From Neobacillus rhizophilus (lineage in GTDB: Bacteria > Bacillota > Bacilli > Bacillales > Cytobacillaceae): 64,000 nucleotides of DNA. The stretch covers positions 1,178,001-1,242,000 of the forward strand of contig NZ_JAGYPF010000001.1 of assembly GCF_018343535.1 (NCBI RefSeq). The letters run 5' to 3'. Below are positions 41,657 through 51,271 of the stretch, one piece after another. The notes beneath the pieces were generated by a model. It ran no database searches. It was not told the origin of the DNA and was given only the letters and a program-made list of their open reading frames with translations. Position 1 is the stretch's first letter. Each line of letters starts with the position of its first letter. The position numbers and the translations under genes were made by a program.

Positions 41657-43576
41657 TTAATCACCACTGCCGAAGTATAGTCTAATTTTTGAACCTTCCT
41701 TAACTTTCGTTCCAGGTGCAGGAGATTGTCTCACAACAACATCGCCCTCGCCGCTTACATCAACTCGAAGGTTCAAGATTTGTTCCATAAGTTCAACTTT
41801 TGTCATGCCGACAAAATCAGGTAGTTCGATTGGTGCAGTATCAGGCCATTTGATTTCTTTTTCAATTTGCTCTTTTCTTGGTTCTACTCCCATCGCACTT
41901 AAACTGTCCTTCATTATATTCCCTACAATCGGAGCACTAACAGTACCTCCAAATGCAGTTACGCCTTTCGGGTTATCAACAGCAACATAAACAACAATTT
42001 GCGGGTCATCCGCGGGAGCAAAGCCAACAAACGAGACGATATAGTTATTTTCTAAGTATCGGCCACCCTGAGCTTTTTGGGCTGTTCCAGTTTTGCCGCC
42101 AATCCGATATGAATCAACAAATGCTTTACCTCCAGTTCCTTGGGCAACAACACTTTCAAGGGCATGGCGAATTTCTTTAGATGTGTCCTCAGAAATAACC
42201 CTGCGCTTTTCAACCGGAGTATTTCTCATTACGATTTCTTTTGTTACTGGATCGATTAATTCCTTTGCAATAAAAGGTTTATATAAGATCCCGCCGTTTA
42301 CGGCAGCAGACACTGCAGCAACCTGCTGGATTGGTGTAACAGATACCCCTTGTCCGAAAGCAGTTGTTGCCAATTCAACCGGGCCGACGCGGTTCATATT
42401 AAATAGAATCCCGGTTGCTTCCCCCTGTAAATCAATCCCTGTCTTTTGGCCAAAGCCAAAATCCTTTACATATTGGAAAAGCTTTTCCTTGCCCAGCCTT
42501 TGACCAAGCTCCACGAATCCGGGGTTGCAGGAATTTTGCACAACTTCTAAAAAGGTTTGATCTCCATGTCCGCCTCGTTTCCAGCATTTCAACCTGGCAC
42601 CGGCTACCTGAACTGAGCCGGAATCATGAAAATGTTCTTTCTCTAAGTCTACCTTTCCCTCATTCAATGCCGCTGCCAGCGTAATGATTTTAAAAGTCGA
42701 CCCCGGCTCATACGTCATCCAGACAGGTAAATTCCGGTTGTAAACCTCCTGCGGAACGTTGCGGAAATTTGCCGGGTCAAAGGATGGCCTGCTTGACATC
42801 GCTAAAATCTCCCCACTGTTCGGGTTCATCGCGATGGCAATAATTCCATCTGGATTATATTTCGCTTCGGCAATATCCAGCTCTCTTTCGACAATCGTCT
42901 GGACCTTTGTGTCAATCGTTAATTTTAGGTCAAGACCGTTGACGGGCTTCTCATAATCATCAGCCATATCATTCATTCGTTCGCCTTTGGCATTTGCATA
43001 AAATTTAACAGAGCCTCTTTCCCCGCTCAGCTCTTTATCATAATATTTTTCAAGGCCCATCAATCCCTGGTTGTCCACTCCTGCAAAGCCTAGAACATGG
43101 GCTAAATAGCTGCCGTAAGGATAATGTCGTTTAGAATCTTCCCCTATATAGACACCATCAAGACCTAATGCCCGGATCTCTTTTGCTTTTTCATGGGAGA
43201 TCTTTCGCCCTTCCTTTATCCGAACAATTCTCTCTTTTTGTGTGATCTCGCGATAGGCTGTTTCTTTAGGCATATTTAATACTGTGGCCAGTTTTTCAGC
43301 TGTTGTCGCCGGGTCTTTAACCTGCCTTGGGACAACCCAGACAGTTGGGGCACTCATATTAGTCGCTAATGGAACACCATTGCGGTCAACAATTTCGCCT
43401 CGCTGGGGCTCAAATGGAATATTCCGGCTCCAAGAATCCTTTGCACGTCCAGTCAACATGTCTCCGAGATAAAATTGTACATAACCTAGCCTGACATCAA
43501 TAATCAAAAAGATCAGAATTCCGATGATTAGTGCAAGTAATAACCGTTTACGGACCGTTACATTTGAAACGCGCAT
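41657..43576 (-). CDS. spoVD: Sporulation penicillin-binding protein SpoVD
   Basis: Class B PBP (transpeptidase) required for spore cortex, partner of SpoVE. It has 639 residues: an N-terminal membrane anchor (LLLALIIGILIFLIIDV, about 12-28), PBP dimerisation domain, transpeptidase with SxxK in GSTFKIIT, SxN in QNSCNPG and KTG in GGKTGTAQ, then one PASTA domain (about 575-636). SpoVD homologues have one PASTA and pbpB two, which separates the two tandem genes. AGGAGG lies 12 nt before the ATG. Confidence 0.94.
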   Translation of the reverse strand: MRVSNVTVRKRLLLALIIGILIFLIIDVRLGYVQFYLGDMLTGRAKDSWSRNIPFEPQRGEIVDRNGVPLATNMSAPTVWVVPRQVKDPATTAEKLATVLNMPKETAYREITQKERIVRIKEGRKISHEKAKEIRALGLDGVYIGEDSKRHYPYGSYLAHVLGFAGVDNQGLMGLEKYYDKELSGERGSVKFYANAKGERMNDMADDYEKPVNGLDLKLTIDTKVQTIVERELDIAEAKYNPDGIIAIAMNPNSGEILAMSSRPSFDPANFRNVPQEVYNRNLPVWMTYEPGSTFKIITLAAALNEGKVDLEKEHFHDSGSVQVAGARLKCWKRGGHGDQTFLEVVQNSCNPGFVELGQRLGKEKLFQYVKDFGFGQKTGIDLQGEATGILFNMNRVGPVELATTAFGQGVSVTPIQQVAAVSAAVNGGILYKPFIAKELIDPVTKEIVMRNTPVEKRRVISEDTSKEIRHALESVVAQGTGGKAFVDSYRIGGKTGTAQKAQGGRYLENNYIVSFVGFAPADDPQIVVYVAVDNPKGVTAFGGTVSAPIVGNIMKDSLSAMGVEPRKEQIEKEIKWPDTAPIELPDFVGMTKVELMEQILNLRVDVSGEGDVVVRQSPAPGTKVKEGSKIRLYFGSGD

Positions 43577-43670
43577 ATTTGAACAATGCCTCCTACTCCT
43601 TTACGTTATCGTTCATTTATATGCTTGTACTTCCTTGATTAGAACGGGTCCAAACGGTTCAAACCGCGGA

Positions 43671-43698
43671 AAAGAGGCTGTCCGATTACAGCCTCTTC
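43671..43698 (-). terminator. Hairpin terminator between pbpB and spoVD
   Basis: AAGAGGCTGTAATCGGACAGCCTCTT followed by TTCC on the minus strand; T run is short, so termination may be partial. Confidence 0.65.
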
Positions 43699-43704
43699 TC
43701 TTAG

Positions 43705-45942
43705 TTAATCCTGCACTTTTTCTTCCTGATTGTCCTCTTGATTTGTTCCCTCTTGCTGCTGCCCATTTATTTCCTCTGTCCATTGTTCTTCGGGCGTTTT
43801 AAGTTCGACAATCAAGAAATCATCCTTACGCAATAACGCTTGTGGTTGAATATTTTGACTAACAACATATCCTTTTCCTTTTGGATTCAAATTTAATCCG
43901 GCCAAATTGGCAACCTTCATGACATCCCTTAGTGACCAGCCTGTTAGATCCGGAGCAGTCAATTCACCATTTGTTCGTATAACCACCTTTTCACCCTCGA
44001 GAATCTCCGTTCCGGCTTTAGGCAGCTGCTTGTCCACCTTGGTTCCGGTTCCGAGAACCACTGCTTCAATTCCCTTGTCCTTTAGACTTTTTACCGCCTC
44101 ATTTACGTCCATCCCCTGTAAATCAGGCAATTCGCTGACATTCGTTTTTTCCGCAGCAGACGGCTGAATATTTAAGTAGTGTAAGCTGTTCTGCATGACA
44201 GGGTTAAAAATGGCCGACACAGGAATGGCGCCTTGGCCTGCATCAAGTCCTTTCAAATCAGGCTGCTGAACGGCCACATAAACAATCAGTTTCGGGTCAT
44301 CCTTTGGAGCCATCCCTAAAAAGGAGAACATATAATTGTTAACCCCGCTTAGATATTTTCCATCCGGACCGGGAATATTAGCTGTTCCTGTTTTCCCTGC
44401 CACACTGTAGCCGTCAATTTTATAACGCCCGCCGGTGCCTTTTGGAGAGGTGACCACCGTTTCTAGGTAATCGAGAACCTTGCTGGCAGTTTCGGCGGAA
44501 ATCGGGCTAGAAACAACCTCAGCAGTTTCTTCTTTGATCGTTTCACCGGTATCATGATTGACAATTTTCTTGACCACATGCGGCTTTACCATTTTCCCGC
44601 CATTGGCAACGGCCGTAGCCGCCTGGATTTGCTGAATTGGTGTTATCGCTGTTCCTTGACCATAGGCGGTGGTGATTTTTTCAATTGGATAAGTGTATTG
44701 AATTTTCCCGGATGTTTCATTTGGCAGTTCAATGCCTGTCGGCTTATCAAAACCAAATTTCGTTAAATACTCTCTGAATCTTTCAAAGCCCAATTTTTCC
44801 TTAGCAATTTTCGCAAACGCCACATTCGAGGAGCGCTGTACACCTTCAAGATAAGTAATGCTGCCCCAGCCAGACCCGTTGTGGTCATGGATGGCTTTAT
44901 CCTTATCCGTCACCCGGTAGGACCCGGACTGATACAGTTCATTTGGATCGAACTCATTTTCTTGAACGGCTGCAGCAAGTGTAAAGATTTTCATCGTCGA
45001 ACCTGGCTCAAACGAAGTTTCAATCGCTTCGTTATGCCAGCTTTTATCAATCCCGTCTTTTGTCTTTGGATCAAAGGACGGCCGCTGGCCCATTGCTAAT
45101 ATCTCACCTGTTTTCGGATCGGCCACAATCGCAATAATTTTCTTCGGCTTGTAGTCCTTAACCACTTTGTCCATGGCATCCTCTAAAAATGTCTGGATTT
45201 TCTTATCAATCGTTAAATAGACATCATTTCCATCTTTTGCGGGGGTGACTTTTTCTTTTCCGGTAGGAAGAATATATCCCCATTTATCACTTTCATATTG
45301 TATTTTTCCGTCTTTGCCAGTCAAGGCATCGTTATACGATTTTTCAACTCCCATTATCCCTTCATATTTGAAGGTATTATCCTTTTGTTTAACGCTGTCT
45401 GTATAACCTACTAAATGCGAGGCAAAGGTACCATTTGGATAAAACCTTTTCGAATCACGGATAAATGTAATTCCTGGCAGTTTCAGTGCCTCTATCTTTG
45501 TTTTTGTTTCATGGGTAATATCTTTTCCTGCCTTTCCAAACTCCACCTGAAACCTGCCTTTTATCGTTAGTCTGCGGTAAATCTCTGATTCATCCATTTT
45601 AATATATTTGGCCAGCTCTTTTGCCGTTTTCTCCGGGTCCTTTACATGCATCGGTTTCTTCGGGTCAGTCGTCATTTTCTTATCAAGAATTGCTACTAAG
45701 GAATAAGATGCAGTATCCTCCGCAACCACCTCACCATTCCGATCGTAAATGACTCCCCGTACAGCAGGGATGGTTCCATTTCGGTTATATTTTTCCTGAG
45801 CAAGTGCTGATAACTTCTGGCCTGCTGCTTCACCAGTAACTTGAATGTAAAGAAATCTGCACAATAAGACAAAAAAGAGCAGGCTGAATATTATAAACAA
45901 TATCGCTGCTCCAGAATTTATATATGGCTGTTTCTTAATCAT
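43705..45942 (-). CDS. pbpB: Division-specific penicillin-binding protein 2B
   Basis: Class B transpeptidase of the divisome. It has 745 residues: N-terminal transmembrane segment (about 12-32), PBP dimerisation domain (about 55-230), transpeptidase domain with GSTMKIFT, RSSNVAFAK and AGKTGTAN, two C-terminal PASTA domains (about 600-715), and a Glu/Gln-rich tail. It overlaps ftsL by four bases (ATGA). Confidence 0.95.
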   Translation of the reverse strand: MIKKQPYINSGAAILFIIFSLLFFVLLCRFLYIQVTGEAAGQKLSALAQEKYNRNGTIPAVRGVIYDRNGEVVAEDTASYSLVAILDKKMTTDPKKPMHVKDPEKTAKELAKYIKMDESEIYRRLTIKGRFQVEFGKAGKDITHETKTKIEALKLPGITFIRDSKRFYPNGTFASHLVGYTDSVKQKDNTFKYEGIMGVEKSYNDALTGKDGKIQYESDKWGYILPTGKEKVTPAKDGNDVYLTIDKKIQTFLEDAMDKVVKDYKPKKIIAIVADPKTGEILAMGQRPSFDPKTKDGIDKSWHNEAIETSFEPGSTMKIFTLAAAVQENEFDPNELYQSGSYRVTDKDKAIHDHNGSGWGSITYLEGVQRSSNVAFAKIAKEKLGFERFREYLTKFGFDKPTGIELPNETSGKIQYTYPIEKITTAYGQGTAITPIQQIQAATAVANGGKMVKPHVVKKIVNHDTGETIKEETAEVVSSPISAETASKVLDYLETVVTSPKGTGGRYKIDGYSVAGKTGTANIPGPDGKYLSGVNNYMFSFLGMAPKDDPKLIVYVAVQQPDLKGLDAGQGAIPVSAIFNPVMQNSLHYLNIQPSAAEKTNVSELPDLQGMDVNEAVKSLKDKGIEAVVLGTGTKVDKQLPKAGTEILEGEKVVIRTNGELTAPDLTGWSLRDVMKVANLAGLNLNPKGKGYVVSQNIQPQALLRKDDFLIVELKTPEEQWTEEINGQQQEGTNQEDNQEEKVQD

Positions 45943-46298
45943 TTCTGCTGCACAACCTTGACGTTATTTTCGTTTAAAATTAATCCCATTTGTTTGGCTT
46001 TTTCATAAATCCGCTCGTACGTACTTAATTCGCTAACTTGTACCTGCAGGTCGCTATTAACTTTCTGCTGTTCCTTCAACTTGGCATCAACCGTTTGAAT
46101 TTCTTTATTCACGTCATAGATTTTTGCCTGATTGTTTAGGAGATGGGCAGCCCCAAAGCAAACGACACCTGCAAAAACAACTCCGATTATTTTTTCCCCT
46201 GGAGTAAGCCAGGATTTTTTTATTTTTACCTGTCTTTCGTCGCGTACTGTTTGTTCTGTTCGCTGCTGCTCTTGAACTTTCCTGGCAAGATTACTCAA
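45939..46298 (-). CDS. ftsL: Cell division protein FtsL
   Basis: Bitopic leucine-zipper protein that links DivIB/DivIC with PBP2B. It has 119 residues: a charged cytoplasmic N-terminus, one transmembrane segment (IIGVVFAGVVCFGAAHLL, about 37-54), and an extracellular coiled coil (about 60-108). Start is TTG at 46298 with a GGAGGGG site. The short cytoplasmic tail is known in B. subtilis to be processed by RasP. Confidence 0.94.
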   Translation of the reverse strand: MSNLARKVQEQQRTEQTVRDERQVKIKKSWLTPGEKIIGVVFAGVVCFGAAHLLNNQAKIYDVNKEIQTVDAKLKEQQKVNSDLQVQVSELSTYERIYEKAKQMGLILNENNVKVVQQK

Positions 46299-46330
46299 TC
46301 TTTTTCCCCTCCGGTTTGATTATTTATATT

Positions 46331-47263
46331 CTATATTTTTTCGGCAATACGTAGCTTTGCCGATCGTGCACGATTGTTGTGTTCCACCTCTTCTTCGGAT
46401 GGAATAATCGGTTTCCTTGTGATTAATTTTAAAATAGGCTTGTACTCATCCGGAATGACCGGCAAACCTGGCGGCAGCGGTGGTGTTTCACTTGCCTTTT
46501 TAAATGTTGCTTTACAAATTCTATCTTCAAGCGAATGGAACGTGATGCAGCTGATACGCCCGCCTTTATTCAGTAAAGAAATCGCCTGGTTTAAAGACTT
46601 CTCAAACACACCCAGTTCATCGTTAACTGCAATTCTGACCGCTTGAAAAATTCGTTTGGCAGGGTGCCCGCCTTTTCTCCTTGCAGGGGCCGGAATGGCT
46701 TCCTTAATCAAATCAACCAATTCAAATGTCGTTTCAATTGGTTTGACCGCTCTCGCCGCTTCAATCTTACGGGTGATTTGTTTCGAGAATTTTTCCTCAC
46801 CATAGTGAAAAAAGATTCGGACTAAATCCTCATAAGACCAATGGTTAATTACATCATAGGCAGAGATTGGTGCACCCGTATCCATCCTCATATCGAGAGG
46901 GGCATCATGATGATAACTAAAGCCTCTCTCAGGAGTATCAAGCTGTGGGGAGGATACACCCAAGTCATACAGAACTCCATCAACTTTTTCAATTCCTTGT
47001 TTTTCAAGTTCTTCTTTTAAATGTAAAAAATTGCTTTTAATAATGGTTAAGCGGTCGCCATATTCGGCTAATTTCTGCTCTGCATTTCTGATGGCTGTAT
47101 CATCCTGGTCAAATGCAAACAATTTGCCTTCTGTCCCGAGTTTCGAGAGGATTAAAGAGCTATGCCCTGCACCACCCAATGTACAATCCACATAAATACC
47201 ATCAGGCTTAATATTCAAGCCTTCTACCGCTTCATCCAATAACACAGTTGTATGTTTAAACAT
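46331..47263 (-). CDS. rsmH: 16S rRNA (cytosine-1402-N4)-methyltransferase RsmH (MraW)
   Basis: SAM-dependent methyltransferase for C1402 in the decoding centre. It has 310 residues. The SAM-binding motif is [18 protein letters not shown] near residue 22-39; other family features are [35 protein letters not shown] and SFHSLEDR. AAGGTGG lies 7 nt before the ATG. First ORF after mraZ in the dcw cluster. Confidence 0.96.
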   Translation of the reverse strand: MFKHTTVLLDEAVEGLNIKPDGIYVDCTLGGAGHSSLILSKLGTEGKLFAFDQDDTAIRNAEQKLAEYGDRLTIIKSNFLHLKEELEKQGIEKVDGVLYDLGVSSPQLDTPERGFSYHHDAPLDMRMDTGAPISAYDVINHWSYEDLVRIFFHYGEEKFSKQITRKIEAARAVKPIETTFELVDLIKEAIPAPARRKGGHPAKRIFQAVRIAVNDELGVFEKSLNQAISLLNKGGRISCITFHSLEDRICKATFKKASETPPLPPGLPVIPDEYKPILKLITRKPIIPSEEEVEHNNRARSAKLRIAEKI

Positions 47264-47333
47264 TTACGTACCACCTTTTCCAATCTATCGCTAAACATTT
47301 GTATGCAGAAAATATATTAAGATAACTTATCCA

Positions 47334-47765
47334 TTATATATCAAAGCCAATCATATTTTCTGCAATTTCCGCAAAAGATTCTTCAGACTGTGAAAAATAG
47401 TCTTCCCAAATCTGCTTGCTCCAAATTTCGATTCGATTGGAAACACCCAAAATCACACATTCTTTATCTAATTTTGCATACTGCAATAATGGTGCGGGGA
47501 TGTTAATTCTTCCTTGTTTATCCAGTTCACTCTCTGTTGCGCCGGAAAAGAAGAATCGTGTAAAGGCACGGGCGTCTTTTTTTGTCAGCGGCAAGCCTTT
47601 TAATTTTTCTTCAATCAGCTTCCATTCTGATAATGGGTAACCAAACAAACATTGATCCAAACCCCTAGTGATGATGAACATCTCGCCGAGTTCATCGCGG
47701 AATTTGGAGGGCACAATCAGTCGGCCTTTGTTATCAATGCTATGATGGTATTCACCCATGAACAT
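47334..47765 (-). CDS. mraZ: Transcriptional regulator MraZ
   Basis: AbrB-like DNA-binding protein that regulates the dcw operon. It has 143 residues, equal to B. subtilis MraZ, with two SpoVT/AbrB-type halves; the DXXXR motifs are seen in [15 protein letters not shown] and [14 protein letters not shown]. Start ATG 47765 ([11 protein letters not shown]) is chosen by homology; in-frame reading to 47780 adds five residues that overlap GGGGGTAG. Expected target lies just upstream. Confidence 0.95.
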   Translation of the reverse strand: MFMGEYHHSIDNKGRLIVPSKFRDELGEMFIITRGLDQCLFGYPLSEWKLIEEKLKGLPLTKKDARAFTRFFFSGATESELDKQGRINIPAPLLQYAKLDKECVILGVSNRIEIWSKQIWEDYFSQSEESFAEIAENMIGFDI

Positions 47766-47790
47766 ACCCACTACCCCCACTTTCTATTAA

Positions 47791-47820
47791 AAATGTACCA
47801 CATTCCCCCACTTTCCACCA
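47791..47820 (-). promoter_or_regulatory. MraZ operator: three 10-bp TGG repeats
   Basis: On the minus strand, TGGTGGAAAG (47811-47820), TGGGGGAATG (47801-47810) and TGGTACATTT (47791-47800) are consecutive 10-bp units, all beginning TGG. MraZ is known to bind tandem TGGGN boxes with a 10-bp period. A further GGGGGTAGTGGG lies just before the mraZ start (about 47766-47780). Confidence 0.75.
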
Positions 47821-47980
47821 CCTATTTTTTAACTATTCTTCTTTAAATCCAAAAATCCTTTTCAAATTGGTTATTTTTACAAAAAAAAGAAAACCCCACA
47901 TAGGCGAAGTTTTCTCGGATTGTAAAAAATTTATTTTATCGGCAATTTTTTATTGATCGATTGCCCCTGCTAATGGGCCT

Positions 47981-48065
47981 GTTGATTTCCGCTCCGGGCA
48001 CTCGCTTTCCGCGGGGAGGTCCACGTAACGCCCGCGGAAAGCGAGCCCCTGAAGCGGAAATCAAC
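47981..48065. repeat. GC-rich near-perfect inverted repeat (family 1)
   Basis: Outer arms GTTGATTTCCGCT (47981-47993) and AGCGGAAATCAAC (48053-48065) are perfect complements, as are inner arms CTCGCTTTCCGCGGG and CCCGCGGAAAGCGAG (48001-48045). The element shares GGCTCGCTTTCCGCGGGCG and the ATCAAC end with 28136-28283. It fills most of the gap between bshC and mraZ; the remainder of that gap (47821-47980) holds no gene I can see. Confidence 0.85.
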
Positions 48066-48099
48066 AGACTTATTCCAGACTTATTACACAGTCAAATAA

Positions 48100-48147
48100 A
48101 ATAAAGAGGGGCTTCCAAAAGTCAGTTACCTGACTTTTTGGACAGCC
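48100..48147 (-). terminator. Terminator after bshC
   Basis: A long stem, GGGGCTGTCCAAAAAGTCAG with CTGACTTTTGGAAGCCCC, followed by TCTTTATTTT on the minus strand. Confidence 0.8.
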
Positions 48148-48148
48148 C

Positions 48149-49783
48149 CTAGATTTTGATAACCTTATGCAGACCGTCAAATTCGAATGGTAATATCATG
48201 AGGTCTTTGATAAAGGTTAATCCATATTGATTTAGGTAATAGAAAATATTCCAGACCCTTTCCTGCGGGGAGCCGTCTGGTCTTAAGGCGAGATTGATCC
48301 GGCTGAATTTTTTTAATTGGATATCGTGTCTCTGCTTTACTGCATCTTCGAGCTTTGTTTCCATGAACCCTATCTCCTTAAGAAGATAGCTTTCATTTTT
48401 CTTGAGCAGCGGCAGGAGACCCCGGTCGATTACAGCTGTTTTTGTTTCAATAAACTGATATTGTTTAAGCAGTTCTTCCTTAACAGTAGAAAATAACGCT
48501 TCAACTTCCTTATCCTTTACCGTTTCAAGAAATTGCTCTTTTTCTTGATTCGTTCCCCTTTGTAAAACTTCCTCTAGCTTTAAATTTAATTGTGTCACTT
48601 CCGCTTCCACGGAGCGGTCCAAAAACGTAATATTTAAACGAGGAACAATTGGCGGCATTTTCATGTTAAAATGTTCAAAGACAAGCTTTAGTTCCGCCCA
48701 ATACGATATCTCGCCTGGACCTGCTATAAAGGCAAGGGTAGGAAAGAGCCATTCCTGCATGAGCGGCCTGGTCACCACATTATTGCTAAATTTTTCAGGA
48801 TATTGTGCTGCCATCTCCACTAATTCCTGTTGGGTAAAGGTAACTCTTCCACTTTTCCCCACAAAGAGATTGGCGGCCCTGTCATATTCCAGCAAAATGC
48901 GTTCTTTTAATTTTTGATCATAATAAAACAAATTAGCCGCATTTTCCCCCGCTTCAATGGTGATTGGGAATCCTTTCTCGCCTATTTGCTTTTGCTGTTC
49001 CAATAGTGAAAAGGTGATTACCTCATGATTGCCAATTTGCTCCGTTAGAAAATCCTTTTGAAGCTGCCGGAAGCTTTTGTCGCCGGAGTCGACAAGTAAT
49101 AAACCATAATCCTTAAAAAGCTCCATAATTATATAAGCGAAAAAGTCAACAAAGGTGGCTGATTTTTCAATCTGCCTTTCAGCAAAGTCTAATAGCTGCT
49201 TCGTATGCTCCGATTCACCGAAATTCTCAATAATATTCCGAACCCATTCCCGGCAGATTTCCTGGTCCAACGGAATATCAGTAACCATTGGCTTGCTATG
49301 AACCTTTTTCGGATAGGTCCATTTATCAAGCTTTTCTTCCATCGGAACATAGACATGATTCACTTCTTGATAATCATGGTCTTCACCCGCAATCCAAAAC
49401 ACAGGGACAACCGGAATCCCAAGAAGTTTCTCTTTTTGTTCTGCCAATTTAATGATCGAAATAACCTTATGTATCGAATAAAGCGGACCTGTGAGGATTC
49501 CTGCCTGCTGTCCCCCGATTACGACTGCACTGTCCTCACGCTTCAGCTTCTCAAGGGAGTTTTCCACCGCTTCCGAGTTGCCAAATCGCTCCATAAAGCT
49601 TTCAATATGTCTAGCAGTCTCACTGCGCGGAAAGCTTCTCTCCCTTAATTCAGCCGTCCTCTTTAAATCTTCGTTTAAATCATTGAAGTGATAATGAAAA
49701 AAAGGCATAACATCCTTTGATTGCGCCAAGTAATTTGAAGCGAACCGGTTGGCCGCTGGTAAAGAGAGATTTAAAATCTCCAT
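48149..49783 (-). CDS. bshC: Putative cysteine ligase BshC (bacillithiol synthesis)
   Basis: Proposed to add cysteine to GlcN-malate, the last step of bacillithiol synthesis; the thiol is the glutathione substitute of Firmicutes. It has 544 residues, with family motifs VIGGQQAGILTGPL near residue 88, FWIAGEDHDYQEVNH near residue 128, and a coiled-coil region (about 380-470). AAAGGGAG precedes the ATG. Between mraZ and the ylbQ-like gene, as in B. subtilis (yllA). Confidence 0.94.
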   Translation of the reverse strand: MEILNLSLPAANRFASNYLAQSKDVMPFFHYHFNDLNEDLKRTAELRERSFPRSETARHIESFMERFGNSEAVENSLEKLKREDSAVVIGGQQAGILTGPLYSIHKVISIIKLAEQKEKLLGIPVVPVFWIAGEDHDYQEVNHVYVPMEEKLDKWTYPKKVHSKPMVTDIPLDQEICREWVRNIIENFGESEHTKQLLDFAERQIEKSATFVDFFAYIIMELFKDYGLLLVDSGDKSFRQLQKDFLTEQIGNHEVITFSLLEQQKQIGEKGFPITIEAGENAANLFYYDQKLKERILLEYDRAANLFVGKSGRVTFTQQELVEMAAQYPEKFSNNVVTRPLMQEWLFPTLAFIAGPGEISYWAELKLVFEHFNMKMPPIVPRLNITFLDRSVEAEVTQLNLKLEEVLQRGTNQEKEQFLETVKDKEVEALFSTVKEELLKQYQFIETKTAVIDRGLLPLLKKNESYLLKEIGFMETKLEDAVKQRHDIQLKKFSRINLALRPDGSPQERVWNIFYYLNQYGLTFIKDLMILPFEFDGLHKVIKI

Positions 49784-49873
49784 TCATGAACTCCCTTTCT
49801 GTAAACCCAAATTATTCTTTTAAGAGTATACCACTCCCCGGCCTATATAAAAAAAACATATGCTTCAATTTTT

Positions 49874-50269
49874 TTAAGATGCTAACGAAAAGATAATGGC
49901 CCGATGAATTACACCAAATAGCGTCAGGGATATATAGGCAAGAAAAAATAGAAGAAAATTAAACCGCCAAAAACCTTTCATCACCTTTGTTAAAATGATC
50001 TCATCTTTCACCTTCCAATGGACAACAACAAAAATGATCGCGATGAAAATCATTACTAGTAGTATTATCCAAAAAAATGAATTCCCCCAAATTGTTTTTA
50101 CTAAAAAATGAACAGAAATAATAAATAAAATGGTTGAATAATCAAGGGCATGATGCACTGATTTTCGAGTGTCATTCGTGATGAGTTTAAAGACGAGAAA
50201 AACGAGTAAAAAGCCTAGGAACGGCATAATGAACAACAGCGTTAACAAAGTCGATAGGATGGAGCTCAA
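49874..50269 (-). CDS. DUF3397 membrane protein
   Basis: A 131-residue protein with four hydrophobic spans (about 5-27, 42-60, 63-84 and 100-126) and short charged loops. It matches the DUF3397 family of Bacillaceae; no role known. Start is TTG at 50269, with AAGGAG 9 nt upstream, and it overlaps the upstream reductase stop by four bases, so the two are probably coupled. Confidence 0.8.
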   Translation of the reverse strand: MSSILSTLLTLLFIMPFLGFLLVFLVFKLITNDTRKSVHHALDYSTILFIISVHFLVKTIWGNSFFWIILLVMIFIAIIFVVVHWKVKDEIILTKVMKGFWRFNFLLFFLAYISLTLFGVIHRAIIFSLAS

Positions 50270-51165
50270 AACTGCTCACTCCTTTCTTCTTGTTCTTTTC
50301 CCTTAATTAGAAAATATAGCCCCTGTATTTGTGCGGCCTTTTTATGCAGCGTCTCTGCCTCATCCAAGAGAAAGCCTAAAATGGCGTCCACCTCGGTCAT
50401 TCTGCCCGCTTCCAAATCCTTCAGCATGGACGAACGATTTTCGGCTGTTGATTGACAAACATAATGAATATGCTGCAAATAGGCTTCCTTATCATCTAAA
50501 CGCAGCACGTCCGAAATTTCCTCGAATAAGTTGTTCAGTGCCTGCAGGTAATATGGATTTTCGATTAAGTCTCCGTTTTTGACGCGAAGAATAGCCGTCA
50601 GAGGATTAATTGCTGCATTGACAATCAATTTCTTTAGCAGCATATCAAAATAATTTTCTCTTATCACAATCGGAAAATCATTCGGTACTTTAGCTGCGAG
50701 AAAATGCAGCCAATCGGCCGTTCCTTGAAACCTGGCAGCATTCGTGATTCCTTCGCCATTATGATAAACCGTGTAGGCATTTTCTCTTAAGGCACCGTGT
50801 TCCACAGAGCCTACCGCAATATTTTTTTCCTTAATTGCTTCGAGCAGCTTTAAATGCCCCATACCATTTTGGATAAAAAGTAAGTTAGGTGCCGCCGAGC
50901 TGTTCACTTTTTCAATAATCGTTTGCAGATGATATTGTTTTACAGCAACAACCGTAACAGTTTCCGTTCCTTTCCAATCGCTGATTGGGAAGGCTTGTAC
51001 GTTGGTGCTCGTCTCAGTATCTCCTTTTTTAAGCACGATTCCATTTTGGTTAATTTGCTCTGCTTGTGCCGGGGTTCTTGTGTAAATAATGGTTTCAAAA
51101 GCCCGGCTCAAATAGGCAGCAAATAATAAACCTAATGAACCCGCTCCAATAATTCCAACCTTCAT
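50266..51165 (-). CDS. 2-dehydropantoate 2-reductase family protein (YlbQ-like)
   Basis: NADPH-dependent reductase of the ApbA/PanE family, which reduces ketopantoate to pantoate for coenzyme A. It has 299 residues. The Rossmann motif is GIIGAGSLGLLFAAYL at the N-terminus; the catalytic Lys is probably in LLKKLIVNAAINPLTAI near residue 178. ATG 51165 has AAGGGA upstream; the open frame to 51303 overlaps the carboxylase terminator and is not used. Whether this is the main PanE or a paralogue cannot be told here. coaD is elsewhere in this window. Confidence 0.85.
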   Translation of the reverse strand: MKVGIIGAGSLGLLFAAYLSRAFETIIYTRTPAQAEQINQNGIVLKKGDTETSTNVQAFPISDWKGTETVTVVAVKQYHLQTIIEKVNSSAAPNLLFIQNGMGHLKLLEAIKEKNIAVGSVEHGALRENAYTVYHNGEGITNAARFQGTADWLHFLAAKVPNDFPIVIRENYFDMLLKKLIVNAAINPLTAILRVKNGDLIENPYYLQALNNLFEEISDVLRLDDKEAYLQHIHYVCQSTAENRSSMLKDLEAGRMTEVDAILGFLLDEAETLHKKAAQIQGLYFLIKGKEQEERSEQF

Positions 51166-51226
51166 CGCTATCCCTTCTTTAAATCGTCTTACCCGTATTT
51201 TACCAAAAGCAATTAATTGTTTGTAA

Positions 51227-51270
51227 AAAAATAAACCCTTTTCGACAGAAAGTTCGAAAAGGGATATTTT
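51227..51270. terminator. Bidirectional hairpin after the carboxylase operon
   Basis: ATCCCTTTTCGAA with TTCGAAAAGGGTTT-type arms (CCCTTTTCGA/TCGAAAAGGG), followed on the minus strand by TTTATTTTTTT. The plus strand also ends in T-rich sequence. Confidence 0.75.
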
Positions 51271-51271
51271 T

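Noticed and set aside
49205..49648. 147-residue plus-strand ORF
   Set aside because: It is antisense to bshC, which has a complete conserved frame, and no ribosome site is seen.
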